NCBI GenBank assembly: GCA_958296125.1
Contig: OY282444.1
Location: 3,381,623 to 3,445,622 of the forward strand
DNA from: an uncultured Poribacteria bacterium
GTDB taxonomy: Bacteria > Poribacteria > WGA-4E > PCPOR2b
Direction: 5' to 3'
DNA length: 64,000 nt
Part shown: positions 25,343 to 34,640 of the stretch, piece by piece
Numbering within the stretch: position 1 is the first letter of the stretch
Layout: every line of letters begins with the position of its first letter
Made by a program: the position numbers and the translations under genes
Notes under the pieces: model-generated
Database searches by the model: none
Told to the model about the DNA's origin: nothing
The model's input: only the letters and a program-made list of their open reading frames with translations

Positions 25343-26797
25343 ATGGTGAACCAAGCTTATCTCCTTAATGACGAAGAAATCCGGGATTTTATAGTCAACG
25401 GGTATATCCAAATTCAAGCTGATTTTCCGACCAACCTTCACAAGCACATCTATCAGCAAATTGAAGAGGTATTTGCGAAGGAAGGCAATCCGGGAAACAA
25501 TCTGCTTCCCCGTATCCCTGAAATTCAGCGGGTTTTTGAGCATCCGAAGGTTTGCGGCGCACTGACGAGCTTGCTGGGTCCAGATTACCTTATGCACCCG
25601 CATCGTTACTGCCATCTCAACTCACCGGGGAGTGACGGACAAACTTGGCATAAGGATGACTATGTGTTTGATCAAAAGGTGCGTCATCACCGCTTCCGAT
25701 GGGTGATGGCTTTCTACTATCCGCAAGATGTCACCGAAGCCATGGGACCGACGGGGGTTCTACCCGGAAGGCAGTATTACAATACGATTTCCGACACGAA
25801 TCCGGCGCAAAGCAGTGAGCAGGCAACGGCACTTTGTGGAAAGGCGGGCACGGTGACAATCGTCAACTTCGATACGTGGCATCGGGCGACAGCGAATCGT
25901 AGCGACAAAAAGCGGTACATGCTGAAATTTCAGTTTACACGCATGCACGAACCCTCTCAATCCTTATGGGGTAACGGACACACACATTGGCAACCCGCGG
26001 ATAACGATAAACATCAGGGGTTATCGAGGCACGTCTGGAACTGGCTCTCTCAAAGCCATGGCGCAGCCCCAAGGCACGTCGCGCCTGACGAAAATGGCTC
26101 TGTGGCACAACTGATAACGGCACTCCGAGATGCCGATGAGAGCGTTCGCCTGAATTCGGCTTATGCGCTGGGCCAGATGGGGGAATCTGTTGTGCCGATG
26201 CTAATGCGAGCATTACGAGATGAGGCTGAAGCTTGGGCGGAGAAAAACGTCGCAAAAACTCCAGCGAATCCACAAGGTGGTAATCCAGCAGATCTCTATT
26301 CCGCCCAAGCACTGACCGAAATAGGATCGTCCAGCGTCCCGGCATTGATTTCGGCACTAGGTGACGCGCGTTGGCCCACCCGTGCAGCGGCCGCGGATAC
26401 GTTGGGCAATCTGGGCTCGCTTGCAACAGAAGCCGTGCCAGCATTGATTCAGGGGCTGCGGGATGAGAATCCGTGGGTTCGCCGAAATGCAGCGGAGGCA
26501 TTGGGAACAATTGCGGCACCTGCCGAGGACATTGGACCGGCATTAATCCAAGTCTCAAGCGACTCGGAGATGCTTGTTCGCCTCAATGCAGTGATGGCAC
26601 TGGCAAAGATTGGTCAATTCGCAGACAGTCTCGTACCGGCATTGACGGGAAGGTTAAATGATGAGGACCGGTATGTGCGTTACTATGCGGCTGCGGTGCT
26701 ACGGCAGATCGGAACGCCCGAAGCGCAAGACGCTTTATGGAATAACCTGTTGACCTCCCGCTGGTGTTCCATAACGACAGCGGAGAATCCTTATTGA
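25343..26797 (+). CDS. PhyH-family dioxygenase fused to HEAT repeats
   Basis: 484 residues, with a GAAAGGAAAAAG ribosome site. Residues 1-235 are a PhyH-type Fe(II)/2-oxoglutarate oxygenase: WHKDDYVFD has the H-x-D iron ligands, and the FDTWHRATANRS segment gives the distal His and the oxoglutarate Arg. Residues 250-480 hold about six HEAT/PBS-lyase-like repeats (VRLNSAYALGQMG, VRRNAAEALGTIA and similar). HEAT repeats bind proteins or other partners, so the fusion could target the oxygenase to a large substrate; that is inference. The gene ends 3 bp from the convergent ABC gene. Confidence 0.85.
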   Translation: MVNQAYLLNDEEIRDFIVNGYIQIQADFPTNLHKHIYQQIEEVFAKEGNPGNNLLPRIPEIQRVFEHPKVCGALTSLLGPDYLMHPHRYCHLNSPGSDGQTWHKDDYVFDQKVRHHRFRWVMAFYYPQDVTEAMGPTGVLPGRQYYNTISDTNPAQSSEQATALCGKAGTVTIVNFDTWHRATANRSDKKRYMLKFQFTRMHEPSQSLWGNGHTHWQPADNDKHQGLSRHVWNWLSQSHGAAPRHVAPDENGSVAQLITALRDADESVRLNSAYALGQMGESVVPMLMRALRDEAEAWAEKNVAKTPANPQGGNPADLYSAQALTEIGSSSVPALISALGDARWPTRAAAADTLGNLGSLATEAVPALIQGLRDENPWVRRNAAEALGTIAAPAEDIGPALIQVSSDSEMLVRLNAVMALAKIGQFADSLVPALTGRLNDEDRYVRYYAAAVLRQIGTPEAQDALWNNLLTSRWCSITTAENPY

Positions 26798-26800
26798 CAA

Positions 26801-28561
26801 CTACGCGCCTACGTCTCCCTTCCACAACCGTTGCATCTCTTCACAGGAAGCCAAGAGGGCATCCAGGGTACCTACCCCCTCAACCCGCCCGTCTTTCAGG
26901 ACGATAATCCGATCCGCACGGCGGAGTGCTGGGCGGCGATGGGAAACAACAAGACAGGTTGAACGTTGTGTTTCAAAGACGCGATCCCACAGCGCTCGTT
27001 CTGTCTCTACGTCCAGTGCAGAAGATAGATCGTCAAAAACAAAGAGCTCAGCGGGGCGAATAAACATCCGTGCCGCAGCGGCGCGTTGTATCTGTCCTCC
27101 CGATAGCTTGACACCTCGTGGGCCCACCACCGTATCCAGTCCGTTTTCGAGCGTCGGGAGGTCCTCCTCCATCACACCCAACTGAATCGCTCGATTAAGA
27201 GCCTCCGGGTCATCTGGCAATCCCATGAGGATATTGTCCTTGAGCGGTTCGCTGAAAAGTTGCGGGACTTGTGGGGTATAGGCGCAGCGGGGCGGCACAA
27301 AGAACGATTTGGGATCAGCCACCACCTCGCCATTCCAGCGAATCTCCCCGGACTCCTTCGGCAGCACCCCTAGGAGAGCTCGCAGAAGGGTTGTTTTGCC
27401 AGAACTAATCCGCCCAGTAATCACGGTGAATGAGCCTGCGGGTATTTGTAAGTCAATTCCATGAATCCCATTCTCCGAATCTTCATAGCGGTAGGTCAGG
27501 CTTTTGATCGTTAGTTCGTGGAGTTGATCGGCATCCGTCTTAACGGGAACCGGAATGGTGGGCAGATCGCCCCGGAGGTAGACCGGACTATGTTGGGCGA
27601 GTGCGCTTGGTGATGTTTCATCAATGATTCGCTCCATTCGACCAAAGGAAATTTGTGCGCGTGCATGGTGTGTCATCACCGTACCCAATAGCGAGCCACT
27701 TCTAGCAACTTCACCCACGTAGGTCATGAAGAGGGCAATATCTCCGACCGTAAAGTCGCCGGATTTCATCCTTTCTGCAACGAGTATGAGAATCACCCCT
27801 GTTGCCACAGTCCCCAGATTTTGATTAATCGAGCGTAGGAGTTGTTCAAATAGGTTATCTATCAGAGTGGACTTCCGCCGTGCATCGTTAAGCCGGCGAA
27901 AGTGTGAGATAACATTTGACTCCATCGTTGCAACCTTGATTGCCAATACCGCTTGGAACATTTCGTTGATGAAATTTGTCGCTTGTGCCGTAGCGACCCG
28001 TTGCGCCGTTCGATATTTATAGATATATTTCCTTGCTGCATCAATAATAATTACAACGAGAATGGACGGAATGACCGTAACGAATGTAATCATCACGTTT
28101 ATCCGCGCCATCCAGATGATAGCGAGAACGGCAAAGATGAGGTTGCCCCACAGATGGATGTATCGCTCCAAATATCTGACGACCGTTCCCACATCGTCGC
28201 GGAAACGATTGGTTACTTCGCCGGAGGCACTTGAAATACGGCGCGGGGTCCGCACGTTAAACAGGGCGGCCATCAGGTTTTTACGGAGAAGCGATTCTAT
28301 CGCGTACCACCAGCGAGGCCATACGACCGCAGAGCCAAACAACGTGATCCGATCGCCAACCTCAACAGCGATAAACAGTGCCACAAGCGTCCATGGGGTG
28401 AATCCTGCTTGCATATCGCCTGTGAGGGCATCGAAGAACGCTTTCATGACCAGTCCGGTCAGAAATGGCACAAGGTCATCCACTCCCCGAAACAGTATTG
28501 TGAGCAGAAAAAGCCCCGGACGGTAACGAAGGAGTTTTATGGCGGCTTGCCCTGTGCTCAT
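26801..28561 (-). CDS. ABC exporter, fused membrane and ATPase domains
   Basis: 586 residues. The N-terminal 310 residues form a six-helix ABC transmembrane domain (for example LWGNLIFAVLAIIWMA, FVTVIPSILVVIIIDA). The ATPase has Walker A GRISSGKTT, signature LSGGQIQRAAAARM, Walker B LFVFDDLSSALD and the H-loop in VVSHR. Half-transporters like this work as dimers that export lipids, peptides or drugs. The start ATG overlaps the stop of a 24-codon ORF by the tetranucleotide ATGA, so its translation is probably coupled to it. Confidence 0.9.
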   Translation of the reverse strand: MSTGQAAIKLLRYRPGLFLLTILFRGVDDLVPFLTGLVMKAFFDALTGDMQAGFTPWTLVALFIAVEVGDRITLFGSAVVWPRWWYAIESLLRKNLMAALFNVRTPRRISSASGEVTNRFRDDVGTVVRYLERYIHLWGNLIFAVLAIIWMARINVMITFVTVIPSILVVIIIDAARKYIYKYRTAQRVATAQATNFINEMFQAVLAIKVATMESNVISHFRRLNDARRKSTLIDNLFEQLLRSINQNLGTVATGVILILVAERMKSGDFTVGDIALFMTYVGEVARSGSLLGTVMTHHARAQISFGRMERIIDETSPSALAQHSPVYLRGDLPTIPVPVKTDADQLHELTIKSLTYRYEDSENGIHGIDLQIPAGSFTVITGRISSGKTTLLRALLGVLPKESGEIRWNGEVVADPKSFFVPPRCAYTPQVPQLFSEPLKDNILMGLPDDPEALNRAIQLGVMEEDLPTLENGLDTVVGPRGVKLSGGQIQRAAAARMFIRPAELFVFDDLSSALDVETERALWDRVFETQRSTCLVVSHRRPALRRADRIIVLKDGRVEGVGTLDALLASCEEMQRLWKGDVGA

Positions 28562-28632
28562 AAGGTCTCCCTGTATACTTCACACCACAAGTCAGGGATA
28601 CGTTCAGCAGACTCAAGATTTTCGTTCATCAT
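28558..28632 (-). CDS. 24-residue ORF coupled to the ABC exporter
   Basis: ATG-ATG at 28627-28632 stands 7 nt after a perfect AGGAGG. The peptide starts MMNENLESAERIPDLW and ends at a TGA that overlaps the exporter start as ATGA. The perfect ribosome site and the overlap argue for real translation and coupling. The peptide has no membrane segment. It could be a leader or just a means to deliver ribosomes. Confidence 0.55.
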   Translation of the reverse strand: MMNENLESAERIPDLWCEVYRETL

Positions 28633-28678
28633 ATTGTTGCCTCCTGGGATCACAACGTTTTTGGGGTTGCCCCTACGA

Positions 28679-28708
28679 GGCTTTGAGCGTTCAACGGCGT
28701 AAGTCCTA
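28679..28708. repeat. partial MITE end (right-end type)
   Basis: GGCTTTGAGCGTTCAAC followed by GGCGTAAGTCCTA matches the right end of the element at 20296-20423 with two differences. No left end was found. Confidence 0.5.
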
Positions 28709-28860
28709 TACAGTATAGAAATCTCGACGGAGGACAGAGATGCCCATCGGTTAAATAACCCTTGCATCAGGGCAATGACACTGATAAGCTCTAAAGTAGC
28801 ATATACAGTGATAAAAAAGCAAGGTTTTTCCCATCGTAGTTAAGGTTTGGAGTCGGGTGC

Positions 28861-28922
28861 TTTATCGCCCGTCCGCACGCGGGTTGAATTGCGCGACTAT
28901 AAACTGAAGTGTGTAAGTCCTA
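28861..28922. repeat. partial MITE end (left-end type, inverted)
   Basis: In reverse orientation it matches 20296-20357 closely, ending GTAAGTCCTA. Together with 28679-28708 it suggests a broken or nested element. The rest of the gene-free stretch 28633-29233 holds no ORF or RNA that I recognise. Confidence 0.5.
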
Positions 28923-29233
28923 AATGTGAGGTATCCCTTCATTTAACCATTGGCTTGACACCCCGCTGGGGCTTTGGGTTGTGGTGATTCACTCTTGGTA
29001 GAGTAAGGTAAGGACCGAGTTGTCCATAAATGAAACATACAAATCTAACTCGACTTTGCATTTTATCTCCCTTGACTAAGTCAACATTTGTATGATAGCA
29101 TAGCGTCACTCACGAATCATACCCCCACAAAACACCTAACCTTGAACGATGAGAAAGAAACGGAAAGCCCGGATCATCTGCGTTTCAAGCACTGCCCCGA
29201 AGAAGAGGGGACTGAAAGGAAGGGAGGCTTATC

Positions 29234-30187
29234 TTGAAAATTCTCATCACCGGTGCTGCGGGCTTCATCGGTTCACATCTCTGTGAAAGGCTGCTGGACC
29301 GTGGCGATACGGTGATCGCTTTAGATAACTTCAACGATTATTACGATACAGCGCGCAAACAAGAGAATGTCCATCAGTTACGCAATCACCCCCGCTGTAT
29401 CTTGTGCGAGGTTGACATCTGCGATCAGGAAACTATCAATCGTATCTTCACGGAACACAGACCGGAAGCGGTTGTTCATTTAGCGGCCTACGGTGCCGTG
29501 CGCTACTCTATCGGACGCGCCAGACTCTACACCGATGTTAACGTTGGTGGCTCTATCAACCTACTAGAAGCTGCCCTTGAGATCGGTGTCGAAAACTTTG
29601 TCTTTGCATCCACCTCATCTGTGTACGGAAATACAAAGCACCTGCCTTTTGTTGAGACAGATCCCTGTAATCATCCCCTCGCGCCCTACCCCGCGAGCAA
29701 AAAAGCGGTCGAGTTGATGGGATATACTTATCACCATTTGCACGGGCTTAATTTCACGGCGTTACGTTTTTTCACTGTCTATGGGCCCCGTGGACGCCCT
29801 GATATGATGCCATTCATTGTTACAGACAGCATCGTTCATCGACGGGAAATTGTCTTGTTCGATGGGGGTCAAATGAAGCGTGATTGGGCTTATATTGATG
29901 ACATCATTGATGGCGTAATGGCTGCGCTTGATAAGCCGCTGGGCTATGAACTGATCAACCTCGGACGAGGTGAGCCTGTTCTCATGACAGATTTCGTAGA
30001 GATTATCGAAGGGTTGGTAGGTCGCAGAGCGATTTTATCGACACCGCCTGCCCCACTCAGCGAGCCAAAAATCACCTTTGCGGATATTGACAAAGCTGGC
30101 CGCTTGTTGGACTATAACCCGCAAACTTCCCTTGCAGCGGGATTGTGCAAGTTTTGGAAGTGGTATCAGCAAGCGGTTATGGATTGA
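29234..30187 (+). CDS. NAD-dependent epimerase, UDP-glucuronate 4-epimerase-like
   Basis: 317 residues from TTG 29234 with GGGAGG 6-7 nt upstream. An extended SDR: Rossmann loop GAAGFIGSH (residues 7-15), catalytic S/T in STSSVYG, Y-x3-K as YPASK, and the LRFFTVYGPRGRPDMMPF loop characteristic of UDP-glucuronate or UDP-galacturonate 4-epimerases. The NFNDYYD loop after the first alpha-beta unit is also typical. It probably interconverts UDP-uronic acids for cell-surface polysaccharides. There is no neighbouring glycosyltransferase, so it stands alone. Confidence 0.88.
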   Translation: MKILITGAAGFIGSHLCERLLDRGDTVIALDNFNDYYDTARKQENVHQLRNHPRCILCEVDICDQETINRIFTEHRPEAVVHLAAYGAVRYSIGRARLYTDVNVGGSINLLEAALEIGVENFVFASTSSVYGNTKHLPFVETDPCNHPLAPYPASKKAVELMGYTYHHLHGLNFTALRFFTVYGPRGRPDMMPFIVTDSIVHRREIVLFDGGQMKRDWAYIDDIIDGVMAALDKPLGYELINLGRGEPVLMTDFVEIIEGLVGRRAILSTPPAPLSEPKITFADIDKAGRLLDYNPQTSLAAGLCKFWKWYQQAVMD

Positions 30188-30252
30188 CGCTTAGGGAATT
30201 TCCCAGAAGCGGAAATGGAAACGTAATCTGACAGATTTGCACTCAAAACTGG

Positions 30253-31311
30253 CTATGTTAACGAATCAGGAATTGGAAGCTGATACTTTCGCATAACCCC
30301 TTGAATCTGTTTCCATGTGCTTTCTTCGACAAAGATTCCCTCCCGTCTGCGTCTCTCTTGTTCACCCCTACCACGCTCGCCCGGTAGGCGGATCGCCTCG
30401 ACACCGGGTGAACACTTGGCAGACTTGATGTAGCCGATGAAGCGATTGACCTCTGCGTTGAAATCCGACAGATCCACAAAACTAGCAATGTTAATGACTG
30501 TGATGAACACGCCATTACCCACCCTTGACCCCTCTTGACAGGTGCAGCCCGCACCGCTCAACGCTCCAGAGAGAATATCGACAACAACGCTGAGTCCGAA
30601 TCCTTTTTGCGCGGCGATCCCTCCAAAAGGGAGCAGTGCCCCAGGGGGAGCCCCATAAAAATCCTCGACATTGGTTGTTGGATTTCCTGCAGCATCAATA
30701 AGCCATCCCTCTGGGGTAGGCTCCTTCCGATGCCGTTGTACCCGGACTTTCCCTGCTGCGACAACGCTCGTGGACATATCCAATAGAATAGGCTCACGTC
30801 CTTCGACCGGAATGGCACAAGCAAGCGGATTGGTTGATAGCCGTCCTTCGATCCCTCCATAAGGCGCGACATTTTGACCGCCGCCATGATCATTCACCGT
30901 CAAAATTCCGATCATATTCTCCGCCGCCGCAATCAGCGCATATCCCCCCAACCTGCCGGTTTCGTTACAACGGGAGATGGTGACCGAACTAACATCGGTC
31001 TGCTTCGCCTTTTCAACTGCTAATTTCATTGCGTGTGTCGCGATCACGGGCCCAAATCCCCAATTTCCATCGAGTGCTGCCATTGAAGGGGATTCCCGTC
31101 TAGCTTCGATCGTCGCCCCCGGCTGGATCAGGGACTCCTCGATTTCGCGAACATACTTTGGTAAGTGGATGATGCCGTGTGAGTCATGGCCGACCAGATT
31201 AGCGTCAACCATGGAGCGTGTCACAACTTTAGATTCTGCATCAGAGATGCCCATAGCACGGAAAACCTTCAGGCATGTTTGTGCCAAGACCTCCGCTGTG
31301 AAAACTGGCAT
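30253..31311 (-). CDS. Ldh2/malate-lactate-type dehydrogenase
   Basis: 352 residues; ATG 31311 is chosen because AGGAG stands 7 nt upstream; TTG 31317 is too close to it. The Ldh2 family (NAD(P)-dependent dehydrogenases such as malate, ureidoglycolate, delta1-piperidine-2-carboxylate and 2,3-diketogulonate enzymes) is marked by GHDSHGIIHLPKY near the N-terminus, VNDHGGGQNVAPYGG and the TNPLACAIP motif. The exact substrate is unknown. It faces the Gfo/Idh/MocA gene divergently across 178 bp. Confidence 0.88.
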   Translation of the reverse strand: MPVFTAEVLAQTCLKVFRAMGISDAESKVVTRSMVDANLVGHDSHGIIHLPKYVREIEESLIQPGATIEARRESPSMAALDGNWGFGPVIATHAMKLAVEKAKQTDVSSVTISRCNETGRLGGYALIAAAENMIGILTVNDHGGGQNVAPYGGIEGRLSTNPLACAIPVEGREPILLDMSTSVVAAGKVRVQRHRKEPTPEGWLIDAAGNPTTNVEDFYGAPPGALLPFGGIAAQKGFGLSVVVDILSGALSGAGCTCQEGSRVGNGVFITVINIASFVDLSDFNAEVNRFIGYIKSAKCSPGVEAIRLPGERGRGEQERRRREGIFVEESTWKQIQGVMRKYQLPIPDSLT

Positions 31312-31437
31312 TATCAATCTCCTCTGGCTATTATTGATTGTGGATTAACGGTTTTCAGATGATTCCATGTGTCTATTTCGTCGGGTAGGTATTCATTATA
31401 AGGGTACTGAGAAGCTTTGTCAATATCAGCTTTGGGA

Positions 31438-31466
31438 TTGACCGTGTCCGGGAAATTTGATAAGAT
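31438..31466 (+). promoter_or_regulatory. sigma70-like promoter
   Basis: TTGACC, 17 bp, TAAGAT, ending 23 bp before the ATG of the Gfo/Idh/MocA gene. Confidence 0.5.
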
Positions 31467-31489
31467 ATGCTTTAGAAAGGAATCATAGT

Positions 31490-32548
31490 ATGCCGAAGCA
31501 GAAAGTTAGAATTGGATTCGTCGGCGTTGGCAACATGGGGCAATGCGCCCACCTGAAGAACTATGCGAATTTGGATATTTGTCAGGTAGCTGCGATTGCT
31601 GAGATACGTGAACCGCTGCGCCGAAAGGTTGCTGCCCGCTACGGTATCCCAAATACCTATCCCACGCACGAAGAGATGTTGCAAAACGAAACACTGGATG
31701 GTATTGTGGCTGCCCAACCTTTTGGGCGATATGGGATACTTGTGCCTGAACTTCTCAAGGCGGGGGTTCCAGTGTTCACTGAGAAACCGCTTGCTGCTTC
31801 CATCGAAGCGGGCGAAAAAATTGTGGCTGCCATGAGGGCGAGTGGGACTTGGCACATGATCGGCTATCACAAACGCAGTGACCTAGCAACGATGTACGCA
31901 AAGACGGAAATCGAGCGTCTCAAAGCGTCGGGTGAACTTGGAAAAATGACGTATGTTCGCATTCTAATATCCTCCGGGGATTGGGTGGCAGGCGGTTTTA
32001 ATGACCTGATTCGAGATGATTCCCCACCCCCTTCACTGGAGTGGGACGCACCTGCCGCCGACATGACTGATGAAGTTCGCAACCAATATAACGGCTTCGT
32101 CAACTATTACATCCATCAGATCAATCTCATGCGCTACCTGCTTGGAGAATCCTACACGGTCACGTATGCCGATCCTTCTGGTATACTATTGGCAGGTCAG
32201 AGTGAGAACGGTATCGCCTGTACCATTGAAATGTCCCCCTACAGCACAACGATTGATTGGCAGGAATCTGCGCTCGTGTGTTTTGAGCGGGGTTATCTAA
32301 AAATTGAATTGCCAGCACCGCTAGCGACCAACCGTCCCGGTCGCGTTGAGATTCTGCGAGATCCCGGCGAAGGCATTACCCCGGAGACCGTGGTGCCACA
32401 ACTCCCTTCAGTACACGCCATGCGGCAACAGGCTATCAACTTTGTGACTGCCATCACGGGAGAGGCTGATCCGCCTTGCACTTCGGAGGAAGCGTTGGAG
32501 GATTTGAGAGTCGCTCGGACGTACATTAGACTACTTACAGGCGTTTAA
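31490..32548 (+). CDS. Gfo/Idh/MocA-family oxidoreductase
   Basis: 352 residues from ATG 31490 behind GAAAGGAATC. N-terminal Rossmann GFVGVGNMGQ, the family EKP motif in FTEKPLA, and a C-terminal alpha/beta domain with FVNYYIHQINLMRYLLG where the catalytic His is expected. These enzymes oxidise or reduce sugars and inositols with NAD(P). Substrate is not assignable. The 2-hydroxyacid dehydrogenase follows after a strong hairpin. Confidence 0.88.
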   Translation: MPKQKVRIGFVGVGNMGQCAHLKNYANLDICQVAAIAEIREPLRRKVAARYGIPNTYPTHEEMLQNETLDGIVAAQPFGRYGILVPELLKAGVPVFTEKPLAASIEAGEKIVAAMRASGTWHMIGYHKRSDLATMYAKTEIERLKASGELGKMTYVRILISSGDWVAGGFNDLIRDDSPPPSLEWDAPAADMTDEVRNQYNGFVNYYIHQINLMRYLLGESYTVTYADPSGILLAGQSENGIACTIEMSPYSTTIDWQESALVCFERGYLKIELPAPLATNRPGRVEILRDPGEGITPETVVPQLPSVHAMRQQAINFVTAITGEADPPCTSEEALEDLRVARTYIRLLTGV

Positions 32549-32617
32549 TTTGCAACGTGTGGCCCATATCAGATCCAGACCGACAGGCTTGTTTTTTCGT
32601 TACGACAAAGTCACTAA

Positions 32618-32658
32618 CTCTCCTCGCAAGAACGTATAGCTAACTAGCGTGAGGAGAG
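32618..32658. terminator. hairpin after Gfo/Idh/MocA gene
   Basis: CTCTCCTC pairs exactly with GAGGAGAG across 25 nt; a T-run lies before it rather than after it on the plus strand. Terminator or processing structure. Confidence 0.4.
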
Positions 32659-32696
32659 GATTGATCGAAAATTAGTATCAGAAAGGAACATGAATA

Positions 32697-33722
32697 ATGA
32701 GCAGCTTAATTGTCGTCCATCCTTATTTTGACGGCGTTTGGCCCTTTGCAGCCGATCACTTCCATACACTGTGGCAGGCACAGGGGACCGTCGAATTCAT
32801 ACGCCTCGAACCCGCCGGTGACCAGCCAAGCCTCGGCGAGATTGCCCCAGACCCCGCCAAAGTCAAACGACTCGCATGTCTTGGTGTGCCTGTGACGTTG
32901 GAGTGTCTTCAGCTTTTTACGGGGCTAGAGGAGGCGACCTTCCAAGGCAGCTATGGTAGTCATATATCAGAGGGACCGATTCAGGAACATCTCCAACAGG
33001 CGGGAATCACGGTTTATAACCAACCGACCGAAGGATTTTGGGGACAAACTGTGGCGGAGTATGGTCTAGCGTTGACGCTGTGCGGACTGCGCCGCATCCC
33101 ACAACTACACCATGCGATCCTCAGCAGCCGAGTACCCTGGGACTACGAAGCACCCAATGGCATGGGACAGCCCGGGGCGCGTGGACATCAATTTGGCGAT
33201 GACCCAAACTTTACTAGTGGCACGATTGCTGGGAAACGGGTGCGTATTGTCGGTGCCGGGAACATTGGTAGCCGCTACGCCAGCTTTGTGAACATGCTGG
33301 GCGCAGATGTGGCGACTTGGGATCCGTATGCCAGCGAGCCCTGTTTTCATCGCGCGGGTGCTCGGAAGGAATGGCACCTTTCTGAACTAGTTAAAGATGC
33401 TGAAATCTTCGCACCGATGGTGCCTTTGATAGAATCAACGCAGGGCATTGTCACCGCAGAGCATATCAACGCCCTGCCAACAGGTTGTCTAGTGGTTCTG
33501 GCGACACGGGCGCGGATTTGCGATATGGAAGCATTGCGAAAGCGAGTCCTTGCTGACGAACTGAGCCTTACCGCCGATGTCTGGGATGTCGAGCCGCTTC
33601 CGTTAGACGATCCACTCTTGGGACGGCATAACGTTGTCCACACACCACATAACGCCGGACGGACCATTGACGCTAACCGGACATGGGCGGAGAAATTGGT
33701 GGTGCAATTTAAGCCGCAGTAA
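32697..33722 (+). CDS. D-isomer-specific 2-hydroxyacid dehydrogenase
   Basis: 341 residues, with a GAAAGGAAC ribosome site. NAD site GAGNIGSRYA in the second domain; the catalytic triad is seen as Arg in TRARICD, Glu in DVEPLPLDD, and His in HTPHNAG. It reduces 2-keto acids or oxidises D-2-hydroxyacids. An unusual HHAILSSRVPWDYE segment precedes the NAD domain. It lies 22 bp upstream of the HAD gene, so they are probably co-transcribed. Confidence 0.9.
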   Translation: MSSLIVVHPYFDGVWPFAADHFHTLWQAQGTVEFIRLEPAGDQPSLGEIAPDPAKVKRLACLGVPVTLECLQLFTGLEEATFQGSYGSHISEGPIQEHLQQAGITVYNQPTEGFWGQTVAEYGLALTLCGLRRIPQLHHAILSSRVPWDYEAPNGMGQPGARGHQFGDDPNFTSGTIAGKRVRIVGAGNIGSRYASFVNMLGADVATWDPYASEPCFHRAGARKEWHLSELVKDAEIFAPMVPLIESTQGIVTAEHINALPTGCLVVLATRARICDMEALRKRVLADELSLTADVWDVEPLPLDDPLLGRHNVVHTPHNAGRTIDANRTWAEKLVVQFKPQ

Positions 33723-33744
33723 TGCAATCTACGAGCAACACCGT

Positions 33745-34581
33745 ATGCCAAAATATTCAATCGATAAACTCATCACCGATTTTGACGAAACGATATCGGA
33801 ACGAGATACCATCAGCATCCTCGTGCATACAGCGGCTGATAACCGTGAGCATGAGAAAGCACAACTTCTCGCGGCTTGGCAGGAGATGGTGCAATGGTAT
33901 TTGACGCGGTATCATCGGGTATGTGATGCGTGGCTGAACCCTCGGCACTCAATTGTCGATTTCCTGAAAGCCTTTGAGGAACTAGAAGCCGTATCTATAC
34001 AAAGGGTAATAGCGAAAGGCTTTCTAGAAGGATTAACAAGGGAAGGGTTAAAAGCGGTTGGACGGAATGTCGTCAAGAAATCGGGGGTTGACCGGGTGTT
34101 GTCTGCCATGCGAGCGGATGGCGTTGAGGTTGAGATTTTATCAGCCAATTGGTCAGAGACCTTAATCCAAGGGGCAACGGAGGGGCTATGCGATCGGGTG
34201 ATCTCTAACAGTTTGATGTATGATGCGGCGGGATGTTCAACCGGGAACATCCACCTGCATGTCGTTTCGGCACAGGATAAATTGAGAAAATTCAGGGAAC
34301 GAACAAAAAAGCCCCCGAACCCCGATGAAATCGGGGACGGGGGAATAAGAACGCTGTATATTGGAGATTCGATCTCAGATTTTCTGGTTATTCTCGACGC
34401 AGATTTAGGGGTACTAATTGGGCAGAACCGCACGGCGATACAAACGATTGAACGATTTCGTCTCCCAACCCTGCAGCTCCAAGAGGAAACGCGATTCGAT
34501 GCTTCACAGCGTTATCAAGGAACCATTCTGCTCGTCGACTCGTGGAACGTATTGGATAACTTTCTCTCAACCGCCGAGTAG
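33745..34581 (+). CDS. HAD-superfamily phosphatase with palindrome insertion
   Basis: 278 residues from ATG 33745; the ribosome site is weak. HAD motif I reads TDFDETIS (D-x-D-x-T), motif II region EILSANWSE, and motif IV IGDSISDFLVI. An alpha-helical cap of about 100 residues lies between, in the style of C1-cap HAD phosphatases linked to thiaminase/TenA or phosphoserine phosphatase types. Between the cap and motif IV is a ten-residue stretch (KPPNPDEIGDGG) encoded by a perfect-like palindrome at 34312-34343. It ends at a bidirectional hairpin facing rpoC. Confidence 0.78.
   Translation: MPKYSIDKLITDFDETISERDTISILVHTAADNREHEKAQLLAAWQEMVQWYLTRYHRVCDAWLNPRHSIVDFLKAFEELEAVSIQRVIAKGFLEGLTREGLKAVGRNVVKKSGVDRVLSAMRADGVEVEILSANWSETLIQGATEGLCDRVISNSLMYDAAGCSTGNIHLHVVSAQDKLRKFRERTKKPPNPDEIGDGGIRTLYIGDSISDFLVILDADLGVLIGQNRTAIQTIERFRLPTLQLQEETRFDASQRYQGTILLVDSWNVLDNFLSTAE
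34312..34343. repeat. in-frame palindrome in HAD gene
   Basis: CCCCCG-AA-CCCCGAT, loop GAA, ATCGGGG-AC-GGGGG. It keeps the reading frame and adds a Pro/Asp/Gly linker. The same CCCCGAT core occurs in intergenic copies. Confidence 0.65.
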
Positions 34582-34601
34582 GTATTGGGCGCGTTGAGGG
34601 A

Positions 34602-34632
34602 GGCTGATGAAACATTTTGCGTTTCATCAGCC
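34602..34632. terminator. 12-bp perfect hairpin between HAD gene and rpoC
   Basis: GGCTGATGAAAC and its exact complement around a 7-nt loop, sitting between two convergent genes; it would act on both transcripts. No strong T-run. Confidence 0.7.
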
Positions 34633-34640
34633 GCTCAAGC

